DNA of 64,000 nucleotides from Spectribacter acetivorans (GTDB lineage Bacteria; Pseudomonadota; Gammaproteobacteria; Nevskiales; Salinisphaeraceae), in the NCBI RefSeq assembly GCF_031846305.1, contig NZ_JAVRHY010000009.1, forward strand, positions 62,001-126,000, in the 5' to 3' direction. The translations under genes were made by a program, and so were the position numbers. Positions 17,801 to 26,439 of this stretch are shown here, in pieces (position 1 is the first letter of the stretch; each line of letters opens with the position of its first letter). The notes beneath the pieces are model-generated. The model was not told the DNA's origin. It made no database searches and saw only the letters and a list, made by a program, of their open reading frames with translations.

Positions 17801-18271
17801 TACCGGATAGCCGATGTCCTCGGCAATCGGGCGCACCGCCTCGATGTCCTCGGGCAGAACCTGCGAGGCCGGCAGTACCGGGACGTTCGCGGCCTCGGCC
17901 GCCGCCCGGGCGGACACCTTGTCGCCCAGCCGCCGCAGCACCTCCGCCGGCGGGCCCACGAACGTGATGCCGGCTTCCGTGCAGGCCTCGGCCAGGTCCG
18001 CGTTCTCGGACAGGAACCCGTAGCCGGGATGGATGGCATCGGCCCCGCTCTGGCGGGCGATGCGAATGATGTCGGGGATATCGAGATAGGCGGCAATCGG
18101 CTTGGCGCCCTCGCCCACCACATAGCTCTCGTCGGCCTTGAACCGGTGCAGGGCGAACCGGTCCTCGCGGGCATAGATGCCCACGGTGGAAATGCCCATC
18201 TCGGCGGCCGCCCGCATGATGCGGATGGCAATTTCGCCGCGGTTGGCAATCAGCAGCTTCTCGAACCCCAT
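14828..18271 (-). CDS. pyc: pyruvate carboxylase, single-chain
   Basis: This 1147-residue enzyme carboxylates pyruvate to oxaloacetate (anaplerosis). Domain order is biotin carboxylase (residues about 1-450, MGFEKLLIANRGEIAIRIMR, with the ATP-grasp glycine loop GGGGRGMRM), carboxyltransferase TIM barrel (about 520-810, TDTSMRDAHQSLFATRLRT at its start, metal site HFHTHDTSG), tetramerisation linker, and a C-terminal biotinyl domain with the modified lysine K1112 in EAMKMET. The length is the usual one for alpha4-type pyruvate carboxylases. A single complete chain is less common than two subunits in gammaproteobacteria. Confidence 0.96.
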   Translation of the reverse strand: MGFEKLLIANRGEIAIRIMRAAAEMGISTVGIYAREDRFALHRFKADESYVVGEGAKPIAAYLDIPDIIRIARQSGADAIHPGYGFLSENADLAEACTEAGITFVGPPAEVLRRLGDKVSARAAAEAANVPVLPASQVLPEDIEAVRPIAEDIGYPVMLKASWGGGGRGMRMIHEPDELAGAVESARREAKAAFGNDESYLEKLVVHARHVEVQVLADAHGNVMHLFERDCTVQRRHQKVAERAPAPYLSEQQRQSLCDSALRLCREVGYVNAGTVEFLMDADTGEFYFIEVNPRIQVEHTVTEEVTGVDIVKAQLRVAQGARIGDPAGLLPDPDQLRLDGHALQCRVTTEDPENGFAPDYGRLTVYRSPGGLGVRLDGGTAYSGAEITPYYDSLLVKVTTWAPTVDEVVTRMDRVLREFRIRGLSTNLQFLENVIGHPTFAPADYTTDFIDTTPELFEFSPRRDRATKLLRFIGDVAVNGHPQMAGRTPPPRPLPAPRLPDADLQTDIPRGLRDELLERGPAGFGKWLREQDRVLLTDTSMRDAHQSLFATRLRTRDMLEIAPYYARMAPDLFSLECWGGATFDVALRFLREDPWLRLARIRKAVPNIPLQMLLRASNAVGYTNYPDNVVRYFIEQAAATGIDIFRVFDALNNVDNMRVAMAAVIDAGAVCEATICYSGDLCDPDEDKYTLDYYVTMARQLEDAGAHILAIKDMAGVCKPAAIDQLVRALREATDLPVHFHTHDTSGISAASVLAAVAAGADAVDGALDALSGLTSQPNLGAIAAALAGGERDPGVDRTALRQLSDYWEGVRRYYAPFESGVRSGTADVYRHAMPGGQYSNLREQARSMGLTRQWPEVAQAYADVNRLFGNIVKVTPTSKVVGDMALYMVAQGLTPEQVADPDHEVDFPDSVVSFFRGELGTPVGGFPEALQRKVLRGETPIEGRPGASLEPADLDAIRAEAEAEIGGEVSPTDLASYLMYPKVFAEFAGHRSRFGEVSRLPTPVFFYGLAEQEEINVDIETGKTLVISLQGRAEDEDEGHTKLFYELNGQPRMIRVAHEGSEAAASRPQADPDNPGHVGAPIPGMVVQVAVQEGQTVKKNESLLSLEAMKMETGVASPRDGKVIRIHVKSGETVAARDLLIEIGD

Positions 18272-18465
18272 GACGTCTCCCTGGCCGTGGTCGGGTCGGT
18301 GGCGGCGGCCGCCATCACCGCCCCCGCGGATGCCGGCCTCGACCTGTCACCGCCGGACCCGGCGGTGTTGCCGACATCATAGAGGCGACGGGCGCGTCTG
18401 TCGTGGGCAGCACCCCGACCGGGGTACGGGCGGGCGGCGGCAACCGGCCACCACCCGCCGTATTA

Positions 18466-21400
18466 TCAGGCCGGGTCGGGTGCGGTGGCCCCGCTGTCGC
18501 CGTCGCTGGACTCGGCCGCTTCGGCCCGGCGGTCGCGCGCCAGCAGCATGTAGATCGCCGGCACCACGAACAGCGTGAACAGGGTGCCGATGGACATGCC
18601 GGCCACGATCACCACGCCCATCGAGAACCGCGAAGACGCACCGGCGCCGGTGGCGATCACCAGCGGGAAGATGCCCATGACGGTCGCCGCCGTGGTCATC
18701 AGGATCGGGCGCAGACGCAGGCTGGCGGCTTCCTCGATCGCCTCGCGCCTGCTGCGGCCCTCGGCCTGCAACTGGTTGGCGAATTCCACGATCAGGATGC
18801 CGTGCTTGCTGATCAGGCCAATCAGGGTGATCAGCCCCACCTGGGTGTAGATGTTGATGGTGGTCACGCCGACGGTAATGAACGCCAGCGCCCCGGCCAC
18901 CGACATCGGCACCGTCACCAGCATGATGATGGGGTCGCGGAAGGACTCGAACTGGGCCGCCAGCACCAGATAGATCAGGATGATCGCGAAGAAGAAGGTA
19001 ATGATCAGGGCGTTGCCTTCCTCCACGAACTGACGCGACTGACCGGCGTAATCCAGCTTGTAGTCGCTGGGCAGCACCTCCGCCGCCTCGCCGCGCAGGT
19101 AATCCAGCGCCTGGCCGATGGTCACGCCGGGCGTGGGCACCGCGGACAGGGTGGCCGCATTGAGCTGCTGGAACCGCGCCAAGCTGCGGGGCTCGACATT
19201 GGTTTCCAGCGACACCACGGCCGACATCGGCACCTTGCGCCCATCAGCCGAGCGGATGTAGTAGTTCTCCAGCTGGTCGGCGTTCAGCCGTTCACCGCGC
19301 ACCACCTGGGGAATCACCTCGTAGGCCCGGCCCTGGATGGAGAAGCGGTTCACCAGGTTGCCACCCATCATGGTGGACAGATCACTCCCCACCTGCTGCA
19401 TGGTCAGCCCCAGATCCGCCACCGCCTCTCGGTCGATGTTGACGGTGACCTGGGGACGATCGAACTTCAGGTCCAGGTCGGTGAACAGGAACAGTCCGCT
19501 CTGCTGGGCCCGGCTGGCCAGTTCATCGACCGCCTCGCGCATCTGGTCCGGCTCGGCGGTGGAGCCCACCACGAACTGCACCGGCAGGCCACCGCCGCTG
19601 CCCGGCAGGGGCGGCCGCTCGAATACCGCGGTGTCCAGCCCGGCCACGCCGCGCATCACCTCGGTGAATTCGGGCTTGATCTCCATCTGACTGCGATCAC
19701 GCTGGCCCCAGGGCTTGAGCGCCATGCCCGAGATCGCCCGGTTGGTGGCGCCGGCCTGGCCGGGACCGGCAAAGCCGTTGATCAGGAAATAGCGATCGTG
19801 CTCGGGGAATTCGTCGTACAGCGAAGTCATCTCCCGCGTGTACGTCTCCAGCTGCTTGAGCGTGGCGTTGGGCTGCGCGGTGGCCTGCACGAACAGGATG
19901 TTCTGGTCCTCCACCGGCGCCAGTTCGCTTTCGCCCATGATGAACAGGAAGTAGCAGCTCACCACCACCACCACGGCGAACAGATAGGTGACCGGCCGGA
20001 ATTCCAGTGACCCGTGCAGCCGGCGCTGATAGGCGCCGCGCAGACGCTCGAACTTGTCATCCAGCCAGTTCTGGAAGCCGCCGCTATTACCGTTGTGCGG
20101 CTTGAGCACCTTGGAACACAGCATGGGCGAGAAGGTGATCGCCACGATGCCGGAAATGAACACCGCGCCCGCCAGGGTAAAGGCGAACTCGGTGAAAAGG
20201 CTGCCGGTGAGCCCGCCGGTAAAACCGATCGGCAGATACACCGCAATCAGGGTCAGCGACATCGCGATGATGGCCGTGCCCAGCTCGCGCGCGCCACGGA
20301 TGGCCGCATCCACGGGCTTCATCCCGTCCTCGATGTGACGGTGGATGTTCTCCGCCACGATGATCGCGTCATCCACCACCAGCCCGATCGCCAGCACCAG
20401 TGCCAGCAGGGTAAGCAGGTTGATGGAGAAGCCCAGCATCAGCATCACCGTGCCGACGCCGATCAGTGACAGCGGAATCGCCAGCACCGGCACCAGCACC
20501 GAGCGCATCGACCCCATGAACAGGTAGATCACCAGCGTGACGATGGCCAGCGCCAGACCCAGGGTGAACACCACCTCGTTGATGGACTCCTCGATGTATT
20601 CGGTGGCGTCGTACACGATCTCGCCGCGCAGACCCTGCGGGAACTGGGCGGTGATCTCGGGGAATTTCTCCCGCACGTCCTGGATCACCGTCAGTTCGTT
20701 GGCCAGGGGCAGCACGGTAATGCCGACGAACGGCCCTTCCCGGCCGGTATTGATGGCGCTGTTGTCGTAGGTCTCGGCGCCCAGTTCCACCTCGGCCACG
20801 TCGCCCAGGCGTACCAGCGTGCCCCCGGATTCGCTGACCACCAGTTCACGGAATTCCTGCTCGCTGCTCAGGTCGGTGGCAGCATCCAGCGCCACCTTGA
20901 CCATGTTGCCCTTGGTGGAACCGACCGCGGCCAGGAAGTTGTTCTCGGTCAGGCGCTGACGCACCTCGCTCGGCGTCAGGTTGAACGCCGCCAGCCGGTC
21001 CGGGTCCAGCCAGATACGCATGGCGAACCGGCGCCCGCCGATGACCTCGGCGCTCTCCACGCCGGCCACGGTGGACAGCTCCGGCACCACCACCCGATTG
21101 AGGTAGTCGGTAATCTGGTTGGGCTCCATCACCTCGCTGGTGAAGCTCATGTACATCGAGGCGGTGGTCTCGCCTACCTGTACATCGATAACGGGGTCTT
21201 CCGAGGCCTCCGGCAGTTCGGAACGGACCTTGTTCACCTTCGAGGTGATCTGGGTCAGCGCCTCGATCGGGTTGTAGTTGAGTTCCAGATGAGCCTGGAT
21301 CACCGACGCCCCCTGGGCGCTGGTGGACTGCAGATAGTCGATGCCGTCCGCCGAGGCGATTTCCTTTTCCAGCGGGGTAGTGATGAAACCCTTGACCAGC

Positions 21401-21570
21401 TCGGCGTCGGCGCCGACATAGGTGGTCTGAACGCTCACCACCGCCTTGTCCGACTGCGGGTACTGGCGCACCACCAGATCGAAATAGGCCCGCAGGCCGA
21501 CCAGCAGGATCAGCAGGCTCACCACGGTTGCCAGCACCGGGCGGCGGATGAAAATGTCGGTGAACTGCAT
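18466..21570 (-). CDS. RND efflux permease (AcrB/MexK-like)
   Basis: This 1034-residue HAE1-type resistance-nodulation-division pump is driven by the proton gradient. The start MQFTDIFIRRPVLATVVSLLI is the standard first helix. Helix 4 has the two proton-relay aspartates (LVVDDAIIVAENIHRHI, about residue 405). The second half contains GLITLIGLISKHGILIVEFAN, another family signature. It is last in the operon tetR-tolC-adaptor-RND (minus strand), 50 bases after the adaptor. This pump keeps the normal separate-gene arrangement, in contrast with the fused pump at 4224-8582. Substrates are not predictable. Confidence 0.95.
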   Translation of the reverse strand: MQFTDIFIRRPVLATVVSLLILLVGLRAYFDLVVRQYPQSDKAVVSVQTTYVGADAELVKGFITTPLEKEIASADGIDYLQSTSAQGASVIQAHLELNYNPIEALTQITSKVNKVRSELPEASEDPVIDVQVGETTASMYMSFTSEVMEPNQITDYLNRVVVPELSTVAGVESAEVIGGRRFAMRIWLDPDRLAAFNLTPSEVRQRLTENNFLAAVGSTKGNMVKVALDAATDLSSEQEFRELVVSESGGTLVRLGDVAEVELGAETYDNSAINTGREGPFVGITVLPLANELTVIQDVREKFPEITAQFPQGLRGEIVYDATEYIEESINEVVFTLGLALAIVTLVIYLFMGSMRSVLVPVLAIPLSLIGVGTVMLMLGFSINLLTLLALVLAIGLVVDDAIIVAENIHRHIEDGMKPVDAAIRGARELGTAIIAMSLTLIAVYLPIGFTGGLTGSLFTEFAFTLAGAVFISGIVAITFSPMLCSKVLKPHNGNSGGFQNWLDDKFERLRGAYQRRLHGSLEFRPVTYLFAVVVVVSCYFLFIMGESELAPVEDQNILFVQATAQPNATLKQLETYTREMTSLYDEFPEHDRYFLINGFAGPGQAGATNRAISGMALKPWGQRDRSQMEIKPEFTEVMRGVAGLDTAVFERPPLPGSGGGLPVQFVVGSTAEPDQMREAVDELASRAQQSGLFLFTDLDLKFDRPQVTVNIDREAVADLGLTMQQVGSDLSTMMGGNLVNRFSIQGRAYEVIPQVVRGERLNADQLENYYIRSADGRKVPMSAVVSLETNVEPRSLARFQQLNAATLSAVPTPGVTIGQALDYLRGEAAEVLPSDYKLDYAGQSRQFVEEGNALIITFFFAIILIYLVLAAQFESFRDPIIMLVTVPMSVAGALAFITVGVTTINIYTQVGLITLIGLISKHGILIVEFANQLQAEGRSRREAIEEAASLRLRPILMTTAATVMGIFPLVIATGAGASSRFSMGVVIVAGMSIGTLFTLFVVPAIYMLLARDRRAEAAESSDGDSGATAPDPA

Positions 21571-21620
21571 GGCTTACCTTGCTTCAGGAAGATGTGACGC
21601 CGGCGAAACGCGGCGGCGCA

Positions 21621-22748
21621 TCAGTAGTTGTCCACGTTCTCGGGGTCGGATTCGTCCGACGGCAAGACGTCGTTGTCGACCTTGACCGTGGCGTTCGGCC
21701 GCAGCTTGTGATTGCCGGACACCACCACCCGATCGCCGGGTTCGATGCCATCGAGAATCTGCACCTGGTCGCCACGGCTACGGCCGGTCTTGACCGTGCG
21801 GCGCTCGGCGGTAAGGCCGTTGTCGTCACCCTCGCCGTCCTTCGGCACCACCACCCACACCGAGTCGCCGTAGGTGTTGTAGGCAATCGCCGTCTGGCGA
21901 ATGGTGAGGAACTCCTCTGATTCGCCCACGGACAATTCGACGTTGCCGTACATACCCGGACGCAGACGCTCGTCCTCGTTGGCCACCCGAGCGCGCACCC
22001 GCACCGTGCGAGTGGCGGTGTCCAGAGCCGGGTCCAGCGCTTCCACGGTGCCCTCGAAGGTGTCCGGATAGCCGGCGACGCGCACGTCCACCGACTGCCC
22101 GGGGGACAGGGCGGCAATCCGTTCCTGCGGCACCTCGAAATCGATGTACACCTCATCCAGCCGCTGCAGCATCGCCAGGCCGGTGCCAGGGCTCAGGTAC
22201 TCGCCCAGATCCACCTGGCGGATGCCCAGCCGGCCCGCGAACGGCGCCCGGATGGTCTTCTTGGCGATCAGCTCTTCCTGCGCGGAAACCGCCGCCGAGG
22301 TCTGGCTGGCGCGAGCCTGGGCCTCGTCGAGTTCCGCCTGCGAGCCCAGGTCCCGGTCGCGCAGACCCTGCTTGCGCTCGAGCGTGGCCCGGGCCAGCCG
22401 CGCGTCGGCACGCAGGCCTTCCAGCCGTGCGCGGTCCTCGGCGGTATCCAGGGCCACCAGCGTATCGCCGGCCTCGACCCGGTCGCCCGACTCGAATTGA
22501 ATCTCACGGACGATGCCGGCCACCTCGCCGCTGACCGACACGCCCTGGATGGCGACTACTTCGCCGGTCACCCGCAGGGTGTTGGTCCACTCGGAGGCCT
22601 CGGCCGGCGCCGTTGCCACGGTGACCGGTGGGGCATCCATGTTGGCGATGAACTGATCACGCATGTGATTGGTGAACAGTTTCCATCCGAAAACACCGCC
22701 CAGCACGACGGCGAGCAGCACGATGACGATAAACATGCGTAGGCGCAT
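21621..22748 (-). CDS. RND efflux periplasmic adaptor subunit
   Basis: This 375-residue membrane fusion protein has an N-terminal uncleaved or cleaved membrane signal (RMFIVIVLLAVVLGGVFGW), lipoyl halves (SVSGEVAGIVREIQFESGDRVEAGDTLVAL and IRAPFAGRLGIRQVDLGEYLSPG) around a coiled-coil hairpin (about residues 105-165), then a beta-barrel domain. It has no lipobox, unlike the adaptor at 3117. It starts 3 bases after the TolC-like gene ends and is followed by the pump, so translation of the three is probably coupled. Confidence 0.93.
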   Translation of the reverse strand: MRLRMFIVIVLLAVVLGGVFGWKLFTNHMRDQFIANMDAPPVTVATAPAEASEWTNTLRVTGEVVAIQGVSVSGEVAGIVREIQFESGDRVEAGDTLVALDTAEDRARLEGLRADARLARATLERKQGLRDRDLGSQAELDEAQARASQTSAAVSAQEELIAKKTIRAPFAGRLGIRQVDLGEYLSPGTGLAMLQRLDEVYIDFEVPQERIAALSPGQSVDVRVAGYPDTFEGTVEALDPALDTATRTVRVRARVANEDERLRPGMYGNVELSVGESEEFLTIRQTAIAYNTYGDSVWVVVPKDGEGDDNGLTAERRTVKTGRSRGDQVQILDGIEPGDRVVVSGNHKLRPNATVKVDNDVLPSDESDPENVDNY

Positions 22749-22751
22749 GGG

Positions 22752-24128
22752 TTACTCCGACTCGGGAATCAGGGTTTCAGCAGGGGCGTCCGGTTCGAGC
22801 AGCAGGGCATCGATCCGGGCAAGGTCTTCCGGCACCAGCACGCCGGAGGCCAGGCGCAGCCGGGTGACGGCGCTGGCGTAGTCATACTTCGCACGGGCAC
22901 GATCGATAAGCGCCGAATACAGGTTGCGGCGCGCGTCGATCACATCGGTCTGGTTGCGTTCGCCCAGATCGAATTCACTGCGAATGCTGCGCAGGGCGGT
23001 GCGGGCCGACTCCACGGCCTTGTCCAGCGCCTGGACCTGGCGCAACTGGGTCACCACGCCGCGATAGGCGTTGCGCGTGGCCGCGGTCACTTCGCGGCGG
23101 GTCCGCTCCAGTTCGGCTTCCGACGCCGCATAGAGGGCGCGGGATTCGCGGGCCTCGGAGAAGTTGCGGCCGCCATCGAACAGCGCCCAGGTGGCCTCGA
23201 GACCGACACGGGTGTCGTTGCTGGCGCCACCGAACACGAAATCGGTGTCGTCGGTGTCCTGGTAGCCGGCCACCAGGTCGACATCGGGAATATAGGCAGC
23301 CCGCTTGCGCTCGATCTCCTCGCGCGCCACCTCGGTCTGACGCTCGGTGGCGGTCAGTCCCGGGTTGTAGCGCAGTGTGCGATCCACCCACACGTCGATA
23401 TCGGCCGGCTCCGGCATCTGCGGCTCATAGCCCAGGGGCACGTCCGGCAGGGTCTCGTACCAGCGGGTGGTGAGTTCGCGCAGCCGCTCGCGCACCTCGT
23501 CCAGCGCGGCCTCGGCCGCGATGATGCGGGACTCGCTCAGGTCTCGCGCCGCGCGCGCCTCCTGCAGGGCGGTGACGCTGATCTCACCCACCTCATAGCG
23601 GCCCTCGGTCTGTTCCAGATCGGCTGCGATCGCCTCGCGCTCCTCGCGGGTCAGGCGCAGCGCGGCCTGGGCCTTGAGAAAGTCCACGTAGGTGTGCATC
23701 ACCCGAGCCTGAAGATTCTGCCGTGCCTGCTGCAATTCGAGTTCGGCGATTTCCAGCCGGTCGCGCCCCTGGCGCAGCGTGGCCGGGATACCCCAGCTGA
23801 ACAGCGGCTGGCGCAGCTCGACGCCGTAGGTCTTGCTGTTAAAGTCGTCGCTGAACGGTGGTGCCGGGCCGGCACCACCGGAGAACGGCGTCTGCTCGAC
23901 CTCGCGATCGACCTTCGAGTAGCTGGCGGTGGCGTTCACGCTGGGCAGCACCGCGGCCCGTGCCTGCGGCCACACCTCGCGGTCGGCGCGATACTGGGCC
24001 TCGGCCGCCGCGAAAGTGGCGTCCTCGCGCTTGGCCAACTCATAGATGTCGATCAGCTTGTTGGCCTGACCTGCCAGCGGCCAGCCGGCCACCAGCAGCG
24101 CCACGGCCGCGACTCGAACGGATCTCAC
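22752..24128 (-). CDS. TolC-family outer-membrane efflux protein
   Basis: This 458-residue outer-membrane channel has a Sec signal peptide (MRSVRVAAVALLVAGWPLAGQA). The mature chain carries two OEP repeats of long alpha-helices and short beta strands, ending in SALIDRARAKYDYASAVTRLRLASG. Its ATG overlaps the stop of the upstream tetR gene by four bases (ATGA), so the repressor and channel are translationally coupled. It completes the tripartite pump with the adaptor and RND genes downstream. Confidence 0.93.
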   Translation of the reverse strand: MRSVRVAAVALLVAGWPLAGQANKLIDIYELAKREDATFAAAEAQYRADREVWPQARAAVLPSVNATASYSKVDREVEQTPFSGGAGPAPPFSDDFNSKTYGVELRQPLFSWGIPATLRQGRDRLEIAELELQQARQNLQARVMHTYVDFLKAQAALRLTREEREAIAADLEQTEGRYEVGEISVTALQEARAARDLSESRIIAAEAALDEVRERLRELTTRWYETLPDVPLGYEPQMPEPADIDVWVDRTLRYNPGLTATERQTEVAREEIERKRAAYIPDVDLVAGYQDTDDTDFVFGGASNDTRVGLEATWALFDGGRNFSEARESRALYAASEAELERTRREVTAATRNAYRGVVTQLRQVQALDKAVESARTALRSIRSEFDLGERNQTDVIDARRNLYSALIDRARAKYDYASAVTRLRLASGVLVPEDLARIDALLLEPDAPAETLIPESE

Positions 24129-24754
24129 GCGTTGGTCTCCTGTTTGGCTCGCATACTGCTTAGAAGCACATCACTCAGCATCTTGATGTAGTGCTCCTGC
24201 TGCTCCGCGTACTCGCCGCCCGGCAGATGCCGGAGAACCTGATGACAGTGGAACAGCATGACGTTGCAGGAAAGCAGCACATGGGCGAGAAAACTGGGCG
24301 GCACCGCGCCTTCGGTCTCGCCGGCGGGCTGGATGTCCGCGAACAGCCGAGTCAGAGCGGTGAAATCATCGCCGAACACCTCGTTGGCCAGCGCTTCGGC
24401 ACGGCAGGGGCCCGACTCCATGATTTCGCGGAAGATCAGTCGTGCCCGCTCGGGATCCTCGAACAACACGGTCAGGCTGCCGCGGATAGCGCGCTCGACG
24501 CGCTGCGACGGATCGAGTTCGGCCCGCATGGCGTCACGGAAGTGGTCGGTGCTGCGGTCCACCGCCTCCCGAAGCACGGCAAAGTACAAGGCTTCCTTGC
24601 TGCCGAAATGATGGAAGATATTGGCCTTGCTGGAACCGGCCCGCTCGGCGATATGCGCGATCGATACGGCGTCGAAACCGCGCTCGCCGAACAGATCGGC
24701 GGCGGCGCGCCGGATCTTGTCGGCACCGTCAAAGGCTTGAGTAGCGGCTTCCAT
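24125..24754 (-). CDS. TetR/AcrR repressor of the tolC-adaptor-RND operon
   Basis: This is a 209-residue regulator with an N-terminal TetR HTH (IRRAAADLFGERGFDAVSIAHIAERAGSSKANIFHHFGSKEALYFAV). The C-terminal part resembles CerR/AcrR-type ligand domains. The start is set at the ATG at 24754, not the upstream in-frame start near 24784, because the upstream extension would run through the operator at 24758-24779. Its gene is first in the operon, so the protein probably represses itself together with the pump genes. Confidence 0.9.
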   Translation of the reverse strand: MEAATQAFDGADKIRRAAADLFGERGFDAVSIAHIAERAGSSKANIFHHFGSKEALYFAVLREAVDRSTDHFRDAMRAELDPSQRVERAIRGSLTVLFEDPERARLIFREIMESGPCRAEALANEVFGDDFTALTRLFADIQPAGETEGAVPPSFLAHVLLSCNVMLFHCHQVLRHLPGGEYAEQQEHYIKMLSDVLLSSMRAKQETNA

Positions 24755-24757
24755 TAA

Positions 24758-24779
24758 GCTGACTGATCGATTGGTCAGC
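24758..24779. promoter_or_regulatory. TetR operator in the 5' leader of the efflux operon
   Basis: GCTGAC (24758-24763) and GTCAGC (24774-24779) are perfect inverted arms around TGATCGATTG, whose central ATCGAT is itself palindromic; mismatches are symmetrical. It lies 4 bases before the repressor ATG, where a bound dimer would stop transcription. Confidence 0.78.
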
Positions 24780-24915
24780 GGCATTCTAGGCGCGGCCTAA
24801 CCGCGTGTAAAGCCCGCGCTGGAATGATTCAGAGGATAACCCGCTCGCGGCCGACTCCACATTAAGCCACGGTGCGTATAGTCTGGGCATGTCACACGCC
24901 TGATCGGAGGCCATC

Positions 24916-25296
24916 ATGATTCATCGTGGATTGTTTGCCCTAGCCGCGCTCGCCGTATCAATGGGCGCACAAGCCGAGGCCCCCTCGGATGCCGAACTCA
25001 CCGAGGCGGTTGAGAGCCAGCTGCGCGCGAGTGCGGAGCAGCAGATCGAGTACTTCCGCAAGACCGACAAGGACGCCCTGCGGCTGGCGCGCGACATGGG
25101 CACGCTGGCGGACCCGGATACCATCGAAGTGTCGGATCTGAAGATCCAGAAGATGGCCGAAACCGAGGAAGGCGGCTACGACGCCGACGCCATGTTCAAC
25201 CTGCGTATGGGCGAAAACCGCAGCCGCATGGCCGCGCGGGTGGAGGTTACCGAGGAAAAAGGTAACTGGAAGGTGCTCAAGATGCGCGCCTACTAG
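24916..25296 (+). CDS. small secreted protein of unknown function
   Basis: This 126-residue protein has a Sec signal peptide (MIHRGLFALAALAVSMGAQA, cut before EAPSD). The mature part is charged and probably alpha/beta, ending in a strand pattern (MAARVEVTEEKGNWKVLKMRAY) that recalls small NTF2-like or lipoprotein-accessory folds. I do not recognise a family. A GGAGG ribosome binding site precedes the ATG. It is divergent from the tetR operon and 15 bases upstream of the alcohol dehydrogenase gene, possibly in one transcript. Confidence 0.72.
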   Translation: MIHRGLFALAALAVSMGAQAEAPSDAELTEAVESQLRASAEQQIEYFRKTDKDALRLARDMGTLADPDTIEVSDLKIQKMAETEEGGYDADAMFNLRMGENRSRMAARVEVTEEKGNWKVLKMRAY

Positions 25297-25311
25297 GGGG
25301 AAGCGTTCCTG

Positions 25312-26439
25312 ATGCCGGTCAACGCCGCCGTACTGCACCAGATGGGGCTGCTCGCCCCGTACGCCGACTCCCGCCCGCTGACCATCGAACCGCTTGACCT
25401 GGACCCGCCGGGCCCCGGCGAGTTGCGGGTCCGGGTGCGCGCCGCGGGCCTGTGCCATTCCGACCTGTCGGTGATCAACGGCTCGCGGCCCCGGCCGACG
25501 CCGATGGTGCTGGGCCACGAGGCCGCGGGTATCGTCGAGGCGCTGGGCCCGGACACGTCCGGTTTCGAAATCGGCGACCAGGTGGTGTTTGCATTCGTGC
25601 CCGGTTGCGGCCACTGCGCCCCATGTGCCGAGGGCCGGGCCGCCCTGTGCGAACCCGGCGCCGCTGCCAACGGGGCCGGCACGCTGCTGTCCGGCGCCCG
25701 GCGCTGGCACCACGGCAACGACACCCGCCATCATCACCTCGGCGTGTCGGCGTTCGCCGAACAGACCGTGGTGGCCGCAAACTCCGCCGTGCGCGTCGAT
25801 GCCGACCTGCCGCCGGAAATCGCCGCGCTGTTCGGTTGCGCGGTGCTCACCGGGGTGGGCGCGGTGGCCAACACCGCCCGCGTGCGGCCCGGGGAATCGG
25901 TAGTGATCTTCGGGCTGGGCGGGGTCGGTCTCGCCGCCCTGATCGGTGCCCGCGCCGCCGGCGCCCATCCGATCGTCACCATCGACCGGCTGGACAGCAA
26001 GCTGGCACTGGCCCGCGACCTGGGCGCCACCACCACCATCAACGCCGCCGATACCGATGCCGTGGACGCCGCCCGCGCCGCCACCGGCGGGGGCGGTCAT
26101 TACGCGCTGGAAACCGTGGGCAGCGCCGCGGTGCTGTCCCAGGCCTACGCCGCCACCCGCCGGGGCGGCACCACCATCACCGTCGGCCTGCCGCATCCCG
26201 ATGATGCGCTGTCCATTCCCGCGGTCAGCCTGGTGGCCGAGGAACGCACCCTGCGCGGCTCCTATCTCGGCTCGGGCGTGCCCTCACGTGACATCCCCCG
26301 CTACGTGGCCCTGTACCGGGCCGGCCGCCTGCCGGTGGACCGGCTGCTGACCCATCGCCTGCGACTGGACGAGATCAACGCCGGGTTCGACCGGCTTGCT
26401 GCCGGGGAAGCGGTGCGGCAGGTGGTGTTGTTCGATTGA
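25312..26439 (+). CDS. zinc-dependent alcohol dehydrogenase (MDR superfamily)
   Basis: This is a 375-residue medium-chain dehydrogenase. Catalytic zinc ligands are the Cys of AGLCHSDLS (about residue 48) and the His of GHEAAG (about 69). The structural zinc lobe CGHCAPCAEGRAALC has the four cysteines. The Rossmann motif is GLGGVGLAAL (about residue 203), followed by an aspartate-bearing strand end (TIDRLDSK) that favours NAD+. It is close to the class III/formaldehyde or aryl-alcohol dehydrogenase branch but has a shorter insertion containing a His-rich loop (HHGNDTRHHHLG). The substrate is unknown. Confidence 0.88.
   Translation: MPVNAAVLHQMGLLAPYADSRPLTIEPLDLDPPGPGELRVRVRAAGLCHSDLSVINGSRPRPTPMVLGHEAAGIVEALGPDTSGFEIGDQVVFAFVPGCGHCAPCAEGRAALCEPGAAANGAGTLLSGARRWHHGNDTRHHHLGVSAFAEQTVVAANSAVRVDADLPPEIAALFGCAVLTGVGAVANTARVRPGESVVIFGLGGVGLAALIGARAAGAHPIVTIDRLDSKLALARDLGATTTINAADTDAVDAARAATGGGGHYALETVGSAAVLSQAYAATRRGGTTITVGLPHPDDALSIPAVSLVAEERTLRGSYLGSGVPSRDIPRYVALYRAGRLPVDRLLTHRLRLDEINAGFDRLAAGEAVRQVVLFD

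Noticed and set aside
18403..20010. Plus-strand open frame of 535 codons
   Set aside because: Antisense to the second RND pump; His/Gln/Arg-rich with no domain or ribosome binding site.
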